Assembly: GCA_025934375.1 (NCBI GenBank)
Contig: JAICYD010000039.1
Span: forward strand, 1-50,562
DNA length: 50,562 bases
Direction of reading: 5' to 3'
Source of the DNA: Streptosporangiaceae bacterium
GTDB taxonomy: Bacteria; Actinomycetota; Actinomycetes; Streptosporangiales; Streptosporangiaceae
Shown here: one piece after another, positions 21,027 through 28,835 of the stretch
Numbering within the stretch: the stretch's first letter is position 1
Layout of the letters: every line of letters starts with the position of its first letter
The notes under the pieces: generated by a model
What the model saw: only the letters and a program-made list of their open reading frames with translations
Database searches by the model: none
What the model was told of the DNA's origin: nothing
Translations under genes and position numbers: made by a program

Positions 21027-23612
21027 CTCCAGGGCCAGCACCGCGAACGCGCACTCGTGCACCCGCCACAGCGGCTCCGCGCGCGCCAGCCGGTCCAGCG
21101 CCTCCAGGCCCAGCGCGTACTCGCGCAGCGCCAGCGACCGCTTGCGGCCAACCGACCGGCTGCGCAGCCGCGCCAGGTTGGCGTCCACGGTGTAGTCGGG
21201 GCCGTAGATGATCCGCAGGTACTCCGGGCCGCGCACCTTCAGGCCCGGCTGAGCAATCCCCTTCGGTCCCCGCACCAGCCCGGCGGCGGGCTTGACCACC
21301 ATGCCCTCGCCGCCCGCCGCCGTCAGCGCCGACCACCAGTCAGCGGCCGCCGCGCACGACGAAGCGTCGGCGGTGTCCGCGTACACGCGCCGGGTCGCCG
21401 TGAACAGCGCCGGGTCCCCAGCGGCCAGGCGCGATGCCCGATCCAGGTGCCAGGCATGCGGTCGCTGCGCATGCGAGCAGCCCTCCGACGCCAGCACCTG
21501 GAACGGCGCCACCCGAACCCCGTCCAGGCCGGCCACTGGCCAGCAGTAGCGCTGGTAGGCGGCGGTGAAGCCGTCGGCGTTCCGCAGCCGGGCCGACGTC
21601 CGCGCCAGCAGCGCCGAGACATCCAGCCCCCGCGCCGCGGCGGCCTCAAGCACCGACACCGCTGCGGGCAGCGCCGCGTGCGCCGCTGCCCCGACCGCCG
21701 CGTACTGATCGCGCAGCAACCGCCCCGCCTTGGCGCTCCACGGCATGATCTCCGCGTCCAGCAGCAGCCACGAGGTCTCCAGCTCAGCGAACAGGCCCGC
21801 GTCCGCGCACGCGGCCCGCACGCGCTCCAGCAGCGCCGCGCCCAGCACGGCCGTGAAGAACGGCCGGCCGGTCCGCGTCCACGCGGCCCCCGGGCCGGTA
21901 ACCCCGAACCGCGCCCGCGCCGCCTGCGGTGACTCGCACACCAGCAGCACCGCCCGCGAGCCCATGTGCTTCTCCTCGCACACGACCTCGCCGACGCCCA
22001 TGTCCCGGAACGCCGAGAACGCGGCGTCCGGCTCCTCCAGTAGGAGTCCCGACGACGCGGTGGCCACCGGGCTCATCGTCGGCGGCAGGTAGACCAGCCA
22101 GCGCGGGTCGATCGCGAACCGGCTCATCACCTCCAGCGCGGCGGCGGCGTTCTCCGGCCGGATCGACACCCGCGACAGGTAGCTGGTCTCGATGACGCGC
22201 GACCCGGTCACGTCCTTGATGTCAAGAACGTCCGGTTCCCGGCGGGCGGGATGGCCGGGCGGGCCAGCGCTCGGCGCCGCCAGCGGCTTGGCCGGCTCGT
22301 AATAGACGCGGGCAGCCGGAACCGACACCACGTTTCGTTCGGGATACTGGAGGGCGGAAAGGGCACCGCCGAACACGCACCCGGTGTCCAGGCACATCGT
22401 GTTGTTTACCCACTCGGCGGCCAGGGTCGGCGTGTGCCCGTAAAGCACCATGGCCCGGCCCCGGTAGTCCTCCGCCCACGGATACCGGACCGGCAGCCCG
22501 AACTCGTCGGTCTCCCCGGTGGTCTGCCCGTACAGGCAGAACTCGCGCACCCGTCCCGAGGCGCGCCCGTGCAGCCGCTCGGCCAGGCCGGCGTGCGCGA
22601 CCACCAGCCGCCCCTCGTCGAGCACGTAGTGGCTCACCAGGGAGTCAAGGAATCCCTCGACCTCCTGGCGAAACGCGACCGGCTGACTGCCGATTTGCTC
22701 CAGTGACTCCGCCAGGCCATGAGAGACGCGCACATTGTGGCTCTGCTTTCCCGAAGGGGGACTATTTCCCTCTGGCCTCCCGCTAAGCCCGGCACGGAGC
22801 GAGCGCAGCAGCTTGGCCTCGTGGTTGCCGACGACTGCGAGGGCCGTGCCTGCCGCCACCATGCCCATCGCCAGCCGCAGCACGCCGGGAGTGTCCGGGC
22901 CGCGGTCGACCAGGTCGCCGAGGAAGATGACCCGCCGGCCCGCCGGGTGCCGCGCGTTGATGGCGAGTCCGTTGGCGTCCCGGTCCAGGGCGTAGCCAAG
23001 CCCGCCCAGCAGCGTCTCCAGTTCTGCCCGGCACCCGTGCACGTCGCCGATCACGTCGAACGGCCCGCTCACGTGCCTGAGGTCGCTGAACATCTTGGTC
23101 CGCCGGATGCTCGCCAGCGCGACCTGCTCCTCGGTGCGCAGCACGTGCACGGCGCGAAACCCCTCGCGCTGCAGGCCCTTGATCGAGCGGCGCAGGTCGG
23201 CGTGCTGGCGGCGGATGACCTGCGGCCCGAAGTCGCGGTCGGGGCGGTCGGCGTTGCGCCGCACGCAGACGTCGTGCGGGAGGTCCAGCACGATCGCGAC
23301 CGGGAGGGCGTCGTGCGCGCGGGCCAGCGCCACCAGCGGCTGGCGCGCGTGGGCCTGCACGTTGGTCGCGTCCACGACGGTGAGCCGGCCCGCGGCCAGC
23401 CGCTTGCCCGCGATGTAATGCAGCACGTCGAACGCGTCGGCCGTCGCCGCCTGGTCGTTCTCATCGTCGGACACCAGGCCCCGGCAGAAGTCGGAGGAGA
23501 TGACCTCGGTCGCCTTGAAGTGCGCGCGGGCGAACGTGGACTTGCCCGACCCGGAGACGCCGACCAGCACGACCAGGCTCAGCTCGGGAATGGCCAGCTC
23601 GCTCGTCGTCAT
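21000..23612 (-). CDS. pnkp: Polynucleotide kinase-phosphatase (bacterial Pnkp, RNA repair)
   Basis: The 870-residue length equals that of the well-studied clostridial Pnkp. Three modules are visible. A 5'-kinase has P-loop GVSGSGKST at residues 18-26. A metallophosphoesterase has GDVHG at 189-193, GDLVDRGPD near 232 and GNHE at 262-265. A ligase-like adenylyltransferase has EEKHMGSR with the nucleophilic Lys near 545, then GEGMVVKP and GLKVRG. The family repairs broken RNA ends by healing them, then sealing together with Hen1. Its ATG overlaps the Hen1 stop (ATGA at 23609-23612), so the two are translationally coupled. All catalytic motifs I can see are intact. Confidence 0.95.
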   Translation of the reverse strand: MTTSELAIPELSLVVLVGVSGSGKSTFARAHFKATEVISSDFCRGLVSDDENDQAATADAFDVLHYIAGKRLAAGRLTVVDATNVQAHARQPLVALARAHDALPVAIVLDLPHDVCVRRNADRPDRDFGPQVIRRQHADLRRSIKGLQREGFRAVHVLRTEEQVALASIRRTKMFSDLRHVSGPFDVIGDVHGCRAELETLLGGLGYALDRDANGLAINARHPAGRRVIFLGDLVDRGPDTPGVLRLAMGMVAAGTALAVVGNHEAKLLRSLRAGLSGRPEGNSPPSGKQSHNVRVSHGLAESLEQIGSQPVAFRQEVEGFLDSLVSHYVLDEGRLVVAHAGLAERLHGRASGRVREFCLYGQTTGETDEFGLPVRYPWAEDYRGRAMVLYGHTPTLAAEWVNNTMCLDTGCVFGGALSALQYPERNVVSVPAARVYYEPAKPLAAPSAGPPGHPARREPDVLDIKDVTGSRVIETSYLSRVSIRPENAAAALEVMSRFAIDPRWLVYLPPTMSPVATASSGLLLEEPDAAFSAFRDMGVGEVVCEEKHMGSRAVLLVCESPQAARARFGVTGPGAAWTRTGRPFFTAVLGAALLERVRAACADAGLFAELETSWLLLDAEIMPWSAKAGRLLRDQYAAVGAAAHAALPAAVSVLEAAAARGLDVSALLARTSARLRNADGFTAAYQRYCWPVAGLDGVRVAPFQVLASEGCSHAQRPHAWHLDRASRLAAGDPALFTATRRVYADTADASSCAAAADWWSALTAAGGEGMVVKPAAGLVRGPKGIAQPGLKVRGPEYLRIIYGPDYTVDANLARLRSRSVGRKRSLALREYALGLEALDRLARAEPLWRVHECAFAVLALESEPVDPRL

Positions 23613-25066
23613 GCCGCAGCCTCGGTCCGGGTGAATACCGCGAGCTGGGTCGGCGGGCCGGCCTCGGGCGCCTCGGGGCCGACCGGCTCGAACCGGACGA
23701 CGTACCCATACGTGACCGCGACCCGGCGCGCCCATCGGCGGAACTGCGCTCGCGTCCACTCCCACCGGTGATCGGGATGGCGCAGCGTCCCCGGCGCCAT
23801 CCCGTAGACGGCGTTGTGCTCGGCGTTCGGGGTGGTCACGATGACGGAGGCGGGCGCCGCGAAGCCGAACACGGCCCGCTCAAGCGCCGGCAGCCGCTCA
23901 TCGTCGACGTGCTCGATGACCTCCATCAGCACGGCGGCGTCCAGGCTGGTGAGGCGCTCATCCCGGTAGGTCAGCGCCGACTGGATCAGCGAGATGCTCG
24001 CGCGCTTGGCCTCAGGGAGGCGCTCCAGGCGCAGCCGCCGGGCGGCGATCGCCAGGGCACGCGCCGAGACGTCGGCGGCCACGACCCGGTCGATGTCCTT
24101 GTCGGCGATCAGGTGCCTGGTAAGCGCGCCGTCGCCGCAGCCGAGGTCCCCGACGGAGCGGGCACCGGACTCGCGCAGCAAGGCGAGGACCGCCTCGCGC
24201 CGCAGGATCGCGAGCGGCACCGGCTTGGGTTCCGCGTCGCCGTCGCCTTCGTCCGGCACGGCATTGTCGAGTTCCTCCGGCTCGAGGTCGTCGGCCTCGG
24301 CCAGCCGGGCCAGCGCGGGCACCGTCAGCTCCCGGCGGTGCGCGAGGTACCGCCGGGTGATCAGCGCCTTCTCCGGGTGGGTGGCGAGCCAGCCGGCCCC
24401 GGCGCGGACCAGCTTGTCGATCTCGTCGGAGGTCACCCAGTAGTGCTTGGCGTCATCCAGCACCGGCAGCAGCACGTACATGTGGTTCAGCGCGTCCGCG
24501 AGCCTCATCGTGCCGGACAGGCGCAGGTCAACGTAGCGGGAGGTGCCCCACTGGGGCGGGTCCATTGGTACCGGGCTCGCGGTCACGGCCCAGCCCAGCG
24601 GCGCGAACAGGCTGGTCGCCAGGTCGGTGTCCCCGGCGCAGCGCAAGGCGGGGACCCGGATTTCCAGCGGGATCGGCGACGCGGCCAGCTCCGGGCGGGC
24701 GTCGCAGCGGCCGGTGAGGGCGGTGCCGAACACTTCCTTCAGCGCGACCGCGAGCAGGCTCGACGCCGCGTACGGCCGGTCGTTGACGTAATGCGTGATC
24801 CCCGGCGGCTCATTGCCCCTTTGCTGGCCATCGCTGTTGTGCCGGCCAGCACCGTGCTGGCCGGGACTGCCCTTACCGCGCACGAGCGCGACCGGGTCCA
24901 CCTCGAGCAATAGCGCCGCCGTGCACCGGTCCTCCGTCGCCTGCGGGTAGAAGACGTGCGCCTGGCCGCTGGCCACCGGCCAGGACTGGACCTTGCCTGG
25001 ATGCTTGAACAGCAGGTAGCCCAGGTCGGTGGCGGGCGCGCGGGTAGTGGTGATCGTCAGCAGCAC
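23609..25066 (-). CDS. hen1: Hen1 3'-terminal RNA ribose 2'-O-methyltransferase
   Basis: The 485-residue protein combines an N-terminal Hen1-specific domain (FKHPGKVQSWPVASGQAHVF, THYVNDRPYAASSLLAVAL) with a C-terminal SAM methyltransferase. The latter has SVGDLGCGDGALTRHL, VVAADVSARAL and the metal-binding MEVIEHVDDERL plus TTPNAEHN and HPDHRWEWTRAQF. Bacterial Hen1 methylates the 2'-OH at the RNA break so that the repaired tRNA resists re-cleavage by ribotoxins. The GTG start is supported by GACACT six bases upstream. The acidic linker (about residues 270-300) is a variable insert. It is the first gene of the Hen1-Pnkp operon. Confidence 0.95.
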   Translation of the reverse strand: MLLTITTTRAPATDLGYLLFKHPGKVQSWPVASGQAHVFYPQATEDRCTAALLLEVDPVALVRGKGSPGQHGAGRHNSDGQQRGNEPPGITHYVNDRPYAASSLLAVALKEVFGTALTGRCDARPELAASPIPLEIRVPALRCAGDTDLATSLFAPLGWAVTASPVPMDPPQWGTSRYVDLRLSGTMRLADALNHMYVLLPVLDDAKHYWVTSDEIDKLVRAGAGWLATHPEKALITRRYLAHRRELTVPALARLAEADDLEPEELDNAVPDEGDGDAEPKPVPLAILRREAVLALLRESGARSVGDLGCGDGALTRHLIADKDIDRVVAADVSARALAIAARRLRLERLPEAKRASISLIQSALTYRDERLTSLDAAVLMEVIEHVDDERLPALERAVFGFAAPASVIVTTPNAEHNAVYGMAPGTLRHPDHRWEWTRAQFRRWARRVAVTYGYVVRFEPVGPEAPEAGPPTQLAVFTRTEAAA

Positions 25067-25078
25067 GCCCCAAGTGTC
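25067..25078 (-). promoter_or_regulatory. Probable leaderless promoter of hen1-pnkp
   Basis: On the minus strand GACACT (25078-25073) is followed by TGGGGC and the GTG at 25066. Confidence 0.45.
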
Positions 25079-25185
25079 ACGGCTGTCCAGGCCACCCGAC
25101 AAATCACTTTCCCGGGGACGGGTCCCACTAGCGGGCGCCGTCCCCACAACGTCCTGGGGAAGAGCCGTGGGGGAGAATCAGTGCT

Positions 25186-26217
25186 GTGACCCGTTGGGTG
25201 CTGCACGTGGACCTGGATCAGTTCCTCGCCGCCGTGGAGGTGCTGCGCCACCCCGAACTGCGCGGCAAGCCGGTCGTCGTCGGCGGCGACGGCGACCCGA
25301 CCAAGCGCGGCGTGGTCTCCACAGCCTCGTATGAGGCTCGCGAGGCGGGCGTGCACTCGGGGCTGCCGCTGCGCACCGCCGCCAAGCGCTGCCCGGACTG
25401 CGTCTTCCTGCCCGTAGACGCCGACGCCTACAACGCGGTGTCGATCGTGGTCATGGACGTCCTGCGGGAGACCGGCTGCCCCGTCGAGGTCCTCGGCTGG
25501 GACGAGGCATTCGTGGGCGTGGAGCTCACGGGGGAGCAGGCGGATGACCCGGAGTCGTTCGCGCGCGGGCTGGTCGCCGACGTGAAGGCCGCCACCCAGC
25601 TGGACTGCTCGGTCGGGATCGGCCAGAACAAGCTGCAGGCGAAGATCGCGACAGCGTTCGGCAAGCCCGCCGGCGTGGCCCGGCTGACCACGGCGACCTG
25701 GTTCGACGTGCTCGGCGACCGCCCGCCGGACGCGATCTGGGGGATCGGCGCCAAGACAGTCGCCAAGCTGACCACGCTGGGCATCATGAGCGTCCGGGAA
25801 CTGGCCGGCGCTGACCCGGACGCTCTTGCGGCCGTCTTCGGCCCGATGACCGGCCCATGGCTGGTGCTGCTCGGGCAAGGCCGCGGCGACGCCGACGTCG
25901 ACCCAACCCCGTACGTGCCCCGATCGCATGGCCGCGAGGTCACCTACCAGCGCAATATCAAGGACTGGGACCAGGTCCGCACCGAAATCGACCGCCTGGC
26001 CCGCCTGGTCGCCGCGGAAGTCACCGACCGCCTCGTGGCCCGCGTCGTCGTCAAGGTCCGCTACGCCCCGTTCTTCACCGAGACCCATGGCGTGGCATCG
26101 CTGGGCCCCGACCCCGACGCGTTCGCCGAGGCCGCGCTGGACGCCCTGACCCGCTTCGACCCGGGCCGCCCGGTGCGCCTGCTCGGCGTCCGCGCTGAGT
26201 TCGCCGGCTCGCCGTGA
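25186..26217 (+). CDS. dinB: Y-family DNA polymerase (DNA polymerase IV type)
   Basis: The 343-residue protein opens with the catalytic HVDLDQFLAAVEVLRHPELR, followed by VVSTASYEAREAGVHSGLPL and a second acidic motif in LGWDEAFVGVEL. Helix-hairpin-helix text (IWGIGAKTVAKLTTLGIMSV) and a little-finger domain ending VRLLGVRAEF complete the enzyme. It performs error-prone translesion synthesis. The usual SIDE tetrad reads GWDE; the metal-binding Asp-Glu is kept. No clear C-terminal clamp-binding tail is present. It is divergent from hen1 and its TGA overlaps the NUDIX start, so both repair enzymes are probably cotranslated. Confidence 0.9.
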   Translation: MTRWVLHVDLDQFLAAVEVLRHPELRGKPVVVGGDGDPTKRGVVSTASYEAREAGVHSGLPLRTAAKRCPDCVFLPVDADAYNAVSIVVMDVLRETGCPVEVLGWDEAFVGVELTGEQADDPESFARGLVADVKAATQLDCSVGIGQNKLQAKIATAFGKPAGVARLTTATWFDVLGDRPPDAIWGIGAKTVAKLTTLGIMSVRELAGADPDALAAVFGPMTGPWLVLLGQGRGDADVDPTPYVPRSHGREVTYQRNIKDWDQVRTEIDRLARLVAAEVTDRLVARVVVKVRYAPFFTETHGVASLGPDPDAFAEAALDALTRFDPGRPVRLLGVRAEFAGSP

Positions 26218-26732
26218 GTGCCCCGGCCCCTGGGAATGGCCACGGCATGGTGGCCGCCGAGCTCCCGGCGATACCGGTATCCGCCGGGGCGCTGATATTC
26301 GACACGACGGGGCGGCTGCTGATCCTTAAGCCCACGTACAAGAAGGGCTGGACGATACCCGGCGGGATCATGGAGCCCGGCGGGGAGACGCCCTGGGACG
26401 CCTGCCGGCGGGAGGTCCGCGAGGAGTGCGGCGTCGAGGTCACCAGCGGCCGGCTGGCCTGCGTTGACTTTCGCCCGGCCCGCCCGGCCGGCCCGGGCCG
26501 CCCGGCCCGCCTCGGCGGCATCCGGTTCCTGTTCGACTGCGGGCCCGCCGCCGACGTGACCCTGGCGGCGATCACGCTACAGCCGGAGGAGATCGCCGAG
26601 CACCGGCTCGTCTCGCTGGAGACCGCGTTCACCCTGCTTCGCCCGCCGATCCGGCGCCGCGTCCGCGCCGCGACCCGGCATCGCCAGTTCATCTACCTGG
26701 AAAACGGCCACCCCATTCCTGCGGTCGGCTAG
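26214..26732 (+). CDS. NUDIX hydrolase
   Basis: The 172-residue protein has a NUDIX box: GGIMEPGGETPWDACRRE continuing into VREECGVEV, with the Glu residues of the REVREE helix that bind metal. ALIFDTTGRLLILKPTYKKG precedes it. NUDIX enzymes hydrolyse nucleoside-diphosphate-X compounds, including damaged nucleotides. The GTG start overlaps the polymerase stop (GTGA), so it is translationally coupled to DNA polymerase IV; a role in sanitising the nucleotide pool is a reasonable inference. The C-terminus is basic (RRRVRAATRHRQFIYLENG). Confidence 0.88.
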   Translation: MSAPAPGNGHGMVAAELPAIPVSAGALIFDTTGRLLILKPTYKKGWTIPGGIMEPGGETPWDACRREVREECGVEVTSGRLACVDFRPARPAGPGRPARLGGIRFLFDCGPAADVTLAAITLQPEEIAEHRLVSLETAFTLLRPPIRRRVRAATRHRQFIYLENGHPIPAVG

Positions 26733-26752
26733 GAGCAGCCGGTACCGGGGCG

Positions 26753-26945
26753 ATGGCCCTGCAGCCCCGGTGCCAGCGGCGCGCGGAGCGGGTCAATGGC
26801 CCTCCGGCCCTGGATAGTGCCGGGGCGATGGCCCTTCCGCCGCGGAACACCCGGCGGGCGATGGCCCTTGCGCCACGGATAGAGCAGGTCAATGGCCCTC
26901 CAGCCCTGGAATGACATCGGGGTGATGGCCCTTTAGCCACGGATG
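26753..26945. repeat. Six-copy intergenic repeat with ~32-bp period
   Basis: The core ATGGCCCT occurs at 26753, 26796, 26828, 26861, 26892 and 26925 (spacings 43, 32, 33, 31, 33). Each is followed three bases later by GCC and a CGGA- or TGGA-like end. Two unit types are mixed: A with GGGCGATGGCCCT and B with GGTCAATGGCCCT. It fills the gap between the NUDIX and GNAT genes. Confidence 0.85.
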
Positions 26946-26956
26946 TGCCCGCGGTC

Positions 26957-27457
26957 TCACAGGGGGCGGCGCATGCGGATCTCGGAGATCGCGGGGTTGG
27001 AGGGGAGCGGCTGGCTCTCGCCCGTCGGGGTGAAGCCGCAGCGTTCGTACAGGCGGCGGGCCGGGTCGTTGGAGCCGGTCACCCACAGGTACAGGGCGTC
27101 ATGGCCGTGGAAGCGCGCCCAGTCGGCGGCCGCCTCGACCAGCGCCTCGCCGACGGACCGGCCGCGCGCGGCCGGCCGCACCCACATGGACACCAGCTCC
27201 GCGCTGCCGTCGCCTTCCACGTAGACGCCGCCGATGCCGGCCGGATCGGCGAGGTCCGGCAGGTAGGCGAGGTAGGTGGCGGCGCGGTCGCTGATCCGCG
27301 CCCGCCACCGCGCCGGGGTGAACGCCGCCTCCTGCGCGTACGTCGACCCGAACGCGGCCGGGGCCTCGCGCAGCGCAGCCAGCCGGATGTCCCGCATGAG
27401 CTGCCAGTCGTCAGGGGTCACTTCCCGGATACTCACCACTGGCACATGGTTGAGCAT
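26957..27457 (-). CDS. GNAT-family N-acetyltransferase
   Basis: About 166 residues with the GNAT fold: VSIREVTPDDWQLMRDIRLA, ELVSMWVRPAARGRSVGEAL (the acetyl-CoA loop RGRSVG) and LYLWVTGSNDPARRLYERCG with GFTPTGESQPL. The family transfers acetyl groups from acetyl-CoA to amines; the substrate is unknown. The start is uncertain. ATG 27455-27457 is the only internal ATG, an upstream start at 27493 adds twelve residues, and a GTG at 27437-27439 (AACCAT six bases before) begins right at the fold. It stands alone next to the repeat array. Confidence 0.85.
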   Translation of the reverse strand: MLNHVPVVSIREVTPDDWQLMRDIRLAALREAPAAFGSTYAQEAAFTPARWRARISDRAATYLAYLPDLADPAGIGGVYVEGDGSAELVSMWVRPAARGRSVGEALVEAAADWARFHGHDALYLWVTGSNDPARRLYERCGFTPTGESQPLPSNPAISEIRMRRPL

Positions 27458-27522
27458 GAGGGCAGGCACGCGCCAGTAGTTATTTCCCGGCAACTGGTCA
27501 ACTCGCCACGTCGCCCGTGGAC

Positions 27523-28143
27523 CTAGCCGACGTTGTCGCCGAGCCAGTCAACGAGCGGAGCGGACGACCGCAAGAACGCCAGCACCCGGTCCTTGGCCCC
27601 CGGGGTCGCCAGCCACGGCTCCGGCGTCCAGTGCTGCCAGGTCGTCAGGCCCTTGTGCCGCAGCAAGCCGATCCGCGGATGGTCGGCCGGGTAGCCGCGC
27701 GGCGCGGACTTGAGCGTGCCGTGCCCGTGGATCTCGATCCCGGCCTTCTCGATGTCCGCGATGACGGCCTCCAGCTCGGCGCCCGTCGGCCCGGCGACCG
27801 CCGCGCGGTACTGAGTGAGCTCGTCGGGCTCAAGGTGCCACCGGCCCGCGCCGGAGGCGAGGCCGTCGGCGGAGAGCTGGACGTAGCCGGTGCCGGCGAT
27901 GACCGCGCCGATGTGGGTCTTGTACGGCGTCTTGTCCTGGCTGAAGCGGATGTCCCGGTAGGGGCGGAAGATCTTGGGCTCGCCGCCCAGCTCGGCGGCC
28001 AGTTCCTCCGCGAGCTCGGCCATCGGCCGGTGGACCGCCTCCTCGTAGACCGCCTTGTGGCTGGTCCAGTAGGACTTCGAGTTGTCGGCCTCCAGGCCCT
28101 CGTAGAACGTCAGGGCCGCCTCCGGCCACCCGCCAAATGCCAT
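27523..28143 (-). CDS. DUF2461 family protein
   Basis: The 206-residue protein shows the family blocks ALTFYEGLEADNSKSYWTSH, PKIFRPYRDIRFSQDKTPYK, THIGAVIAG, GAGRWHLEPDELTQYRAAV and the closing PLVDWLGDNVG. DUF2461 (TIGR02453) proteins are widespread, soluble and functionally unassigned; the KFFRPYRDxRFSxDKxPYK-like core suggests a nucleic-acid or phosphate-binding surface, which is only a guess. ATG 28143 is preceded by TAAGCT and six bases, so a leaderless mRNA is likely. Confidence 0.9.
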   Translation of the reverse strand: MAFGGWPEAALTFYEGLEADNSKSYWTSHKAVYEEAVHRPMAELAEELAAELGGEPKIFRPYRDIRFSQDKTPYKTHIGAVIAGTGYVQLSADGLASGAGRWHLEPDELTQYRAAVAGPTGAELEAVIADIEKAGIEIHGHGTLKSAPRGYPADHPRIGLLRHKGLTTWQHWTPEPWLATPGAKDRVLAFLRSSAPLVDWLGDNVG

Positions 28144-28155
28144 TGCCCCAGCTTA
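28144..28155 (-). promoter_or_regulatory. Leaderless promoter of the DUF2461 gene
   Basis: On the minus strand TAAGCT (28155-28150) is followed by GGGGCA and ATG 28143. Confidence 0.6.
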
Positions 28156-28264
28156 GTTCTGGTGGGTACACACCAACCCCCCAGGCCCCCGAGCGGTGCG
28201 GCCTCCGTCCGCAGAATCCGGCGAGCCGCGGAGAGCAACGGTTTGATTAAGTGGCGGCGGCGGG

Positions 28265-28291
28265 CCATCCGGGCCGGGGACGGCCTCGAAG
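28265..28291 (+). promoter_or_regulatory. Possible SigK-type promoter of the DUF4331 operon
   Basis: CCATCC (28265-28270) is followed by 15 bases and TCGAAG (28286-28291). The known mycobacterial SigK consensus, as I recall it, is CCATCC and CCGAAT with a 16-19 bp spacer. A SigK-like factor is encoded at the right end of this module. Confidence 0.3.
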
Positions 28292-28296
28292 AGGGG

Positions 28297-28320
28297 GCGT
28301 AAGAGAAAGTCACCTTACGC
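28297..28320 (+). promoter_or_regulatory. Inverted repeat in the DUF4331 operon leader
   Basis: GCGTAAG (28297-28303) and CTTACGC (28314-28320) are perfect 7-bp arms around 10 bases. They end one base-step before the AAGGAG ribosome-binding site, so a hairpin or bound protein could control translation or transcription. Confidence 0.55.
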
Positions 28321-28332
28321 AAGGAGCGACAC

Positions 28333-28803
28333 ATGCCTCCTCAGGCTACCCAGCCATCACAGCAGCATCAGCAGTCCCGGGAAGCCCAGTCCCGGGAAGC
28401 CCAGTCCCGGGAAGCCCAGTCCCGGGAAGCCCAGTCCCGGGACGACCAGCCCCAGGACGACCAGCCCACGGCCCCCGTGACCACCCCGCAGCGCGCGGGG
28501 TCGTCGCGCATGTCGCGCCGCTCCATCCTGCGCGGCGCCGCTGGCGCCGGTGCCGTCGGCGTCGCCGCCGCTGGCGGGGCGGGCGCGGCGCTCGCGCTCA
28601 CGCGGCCCAGCGCGCAGGCGGCGCTCACGAACGAGGCCAAGCCGGCCGTCATAGCCGCCATGCCGCCTGACGCCATGGAGGGCCCGCTGGTCGTGTACGT
28701 CAGCGACACCACCACCGGGCTGCTCGACGTCTTCGCGGGCACCGGCCAGGCGCGCCTGAAGAACCCCGCGCTCGTCAGCGCGCTGCTGCGGGCTTTCAAG
28801 TAG
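28333..28803 (+). CDS. Small Tat-exported protein of the DUF4331 module
   Basis: This 156-residue protein has a long polar N-terminus with five SREAQ-type repeats, then a Tat signal MSRRSILRGAAGAGAVGVAA with twin arginines (about residues 60-90). A short mature domain follows (VIAAMPPDAMEGPLVVYVSD, TTTGLLDVFAGTGQARLKNP). I do not recognise the mature domain; proteins of this kind recur beside DUF4331 genes. AAGGAG six bases before the ATG makes the start firm. It is separated by 32 bp from the DUF4331 gene, with which it should be cotranscribed. Export in folded form suggests a cofactor or a folded partner. Confidence 0.8.
   Translation: MPPQATQPSQQHQQSREAQSREAQSREAQSREAQSRDDQPQDDQPTAPVTTPQRAGSSRMSRRSILRGAAGAGAVGVAAAGGAGAALALTRPSAQAALTNEAKPAVIAAMPPDAMEGPLVVYVSDTTTGLLDVFAGTGQARLKNPALVSALLRAFK
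28372..28446 (+). repeat. 15-bp tandem repeat, five copies, N-terminal coding
   Basis: CAGTCCCGGGAAGCC occurs perfectly at 28372-28386, 28387-28401, 28402-28416 and 28417-28431; a fifth copy at 28432-28446 differs at two bases. It encodes SREAQ repeats before the Tat signal. Confidence 0.95.
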
Positions 28804-28835
28804 CCCCGAACCACCACGACAAGCGAGGTCACCCA

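Noticed and set aside
26753..26945. Possible CRISPR array (regular ~32-bp spacing)
   Set aside because: The intervals between cores are themselves similar and short (about 23-25 bp), units alternate in two types, there is no long conserved repeat of 28-37 bp and no cas gene nearby.
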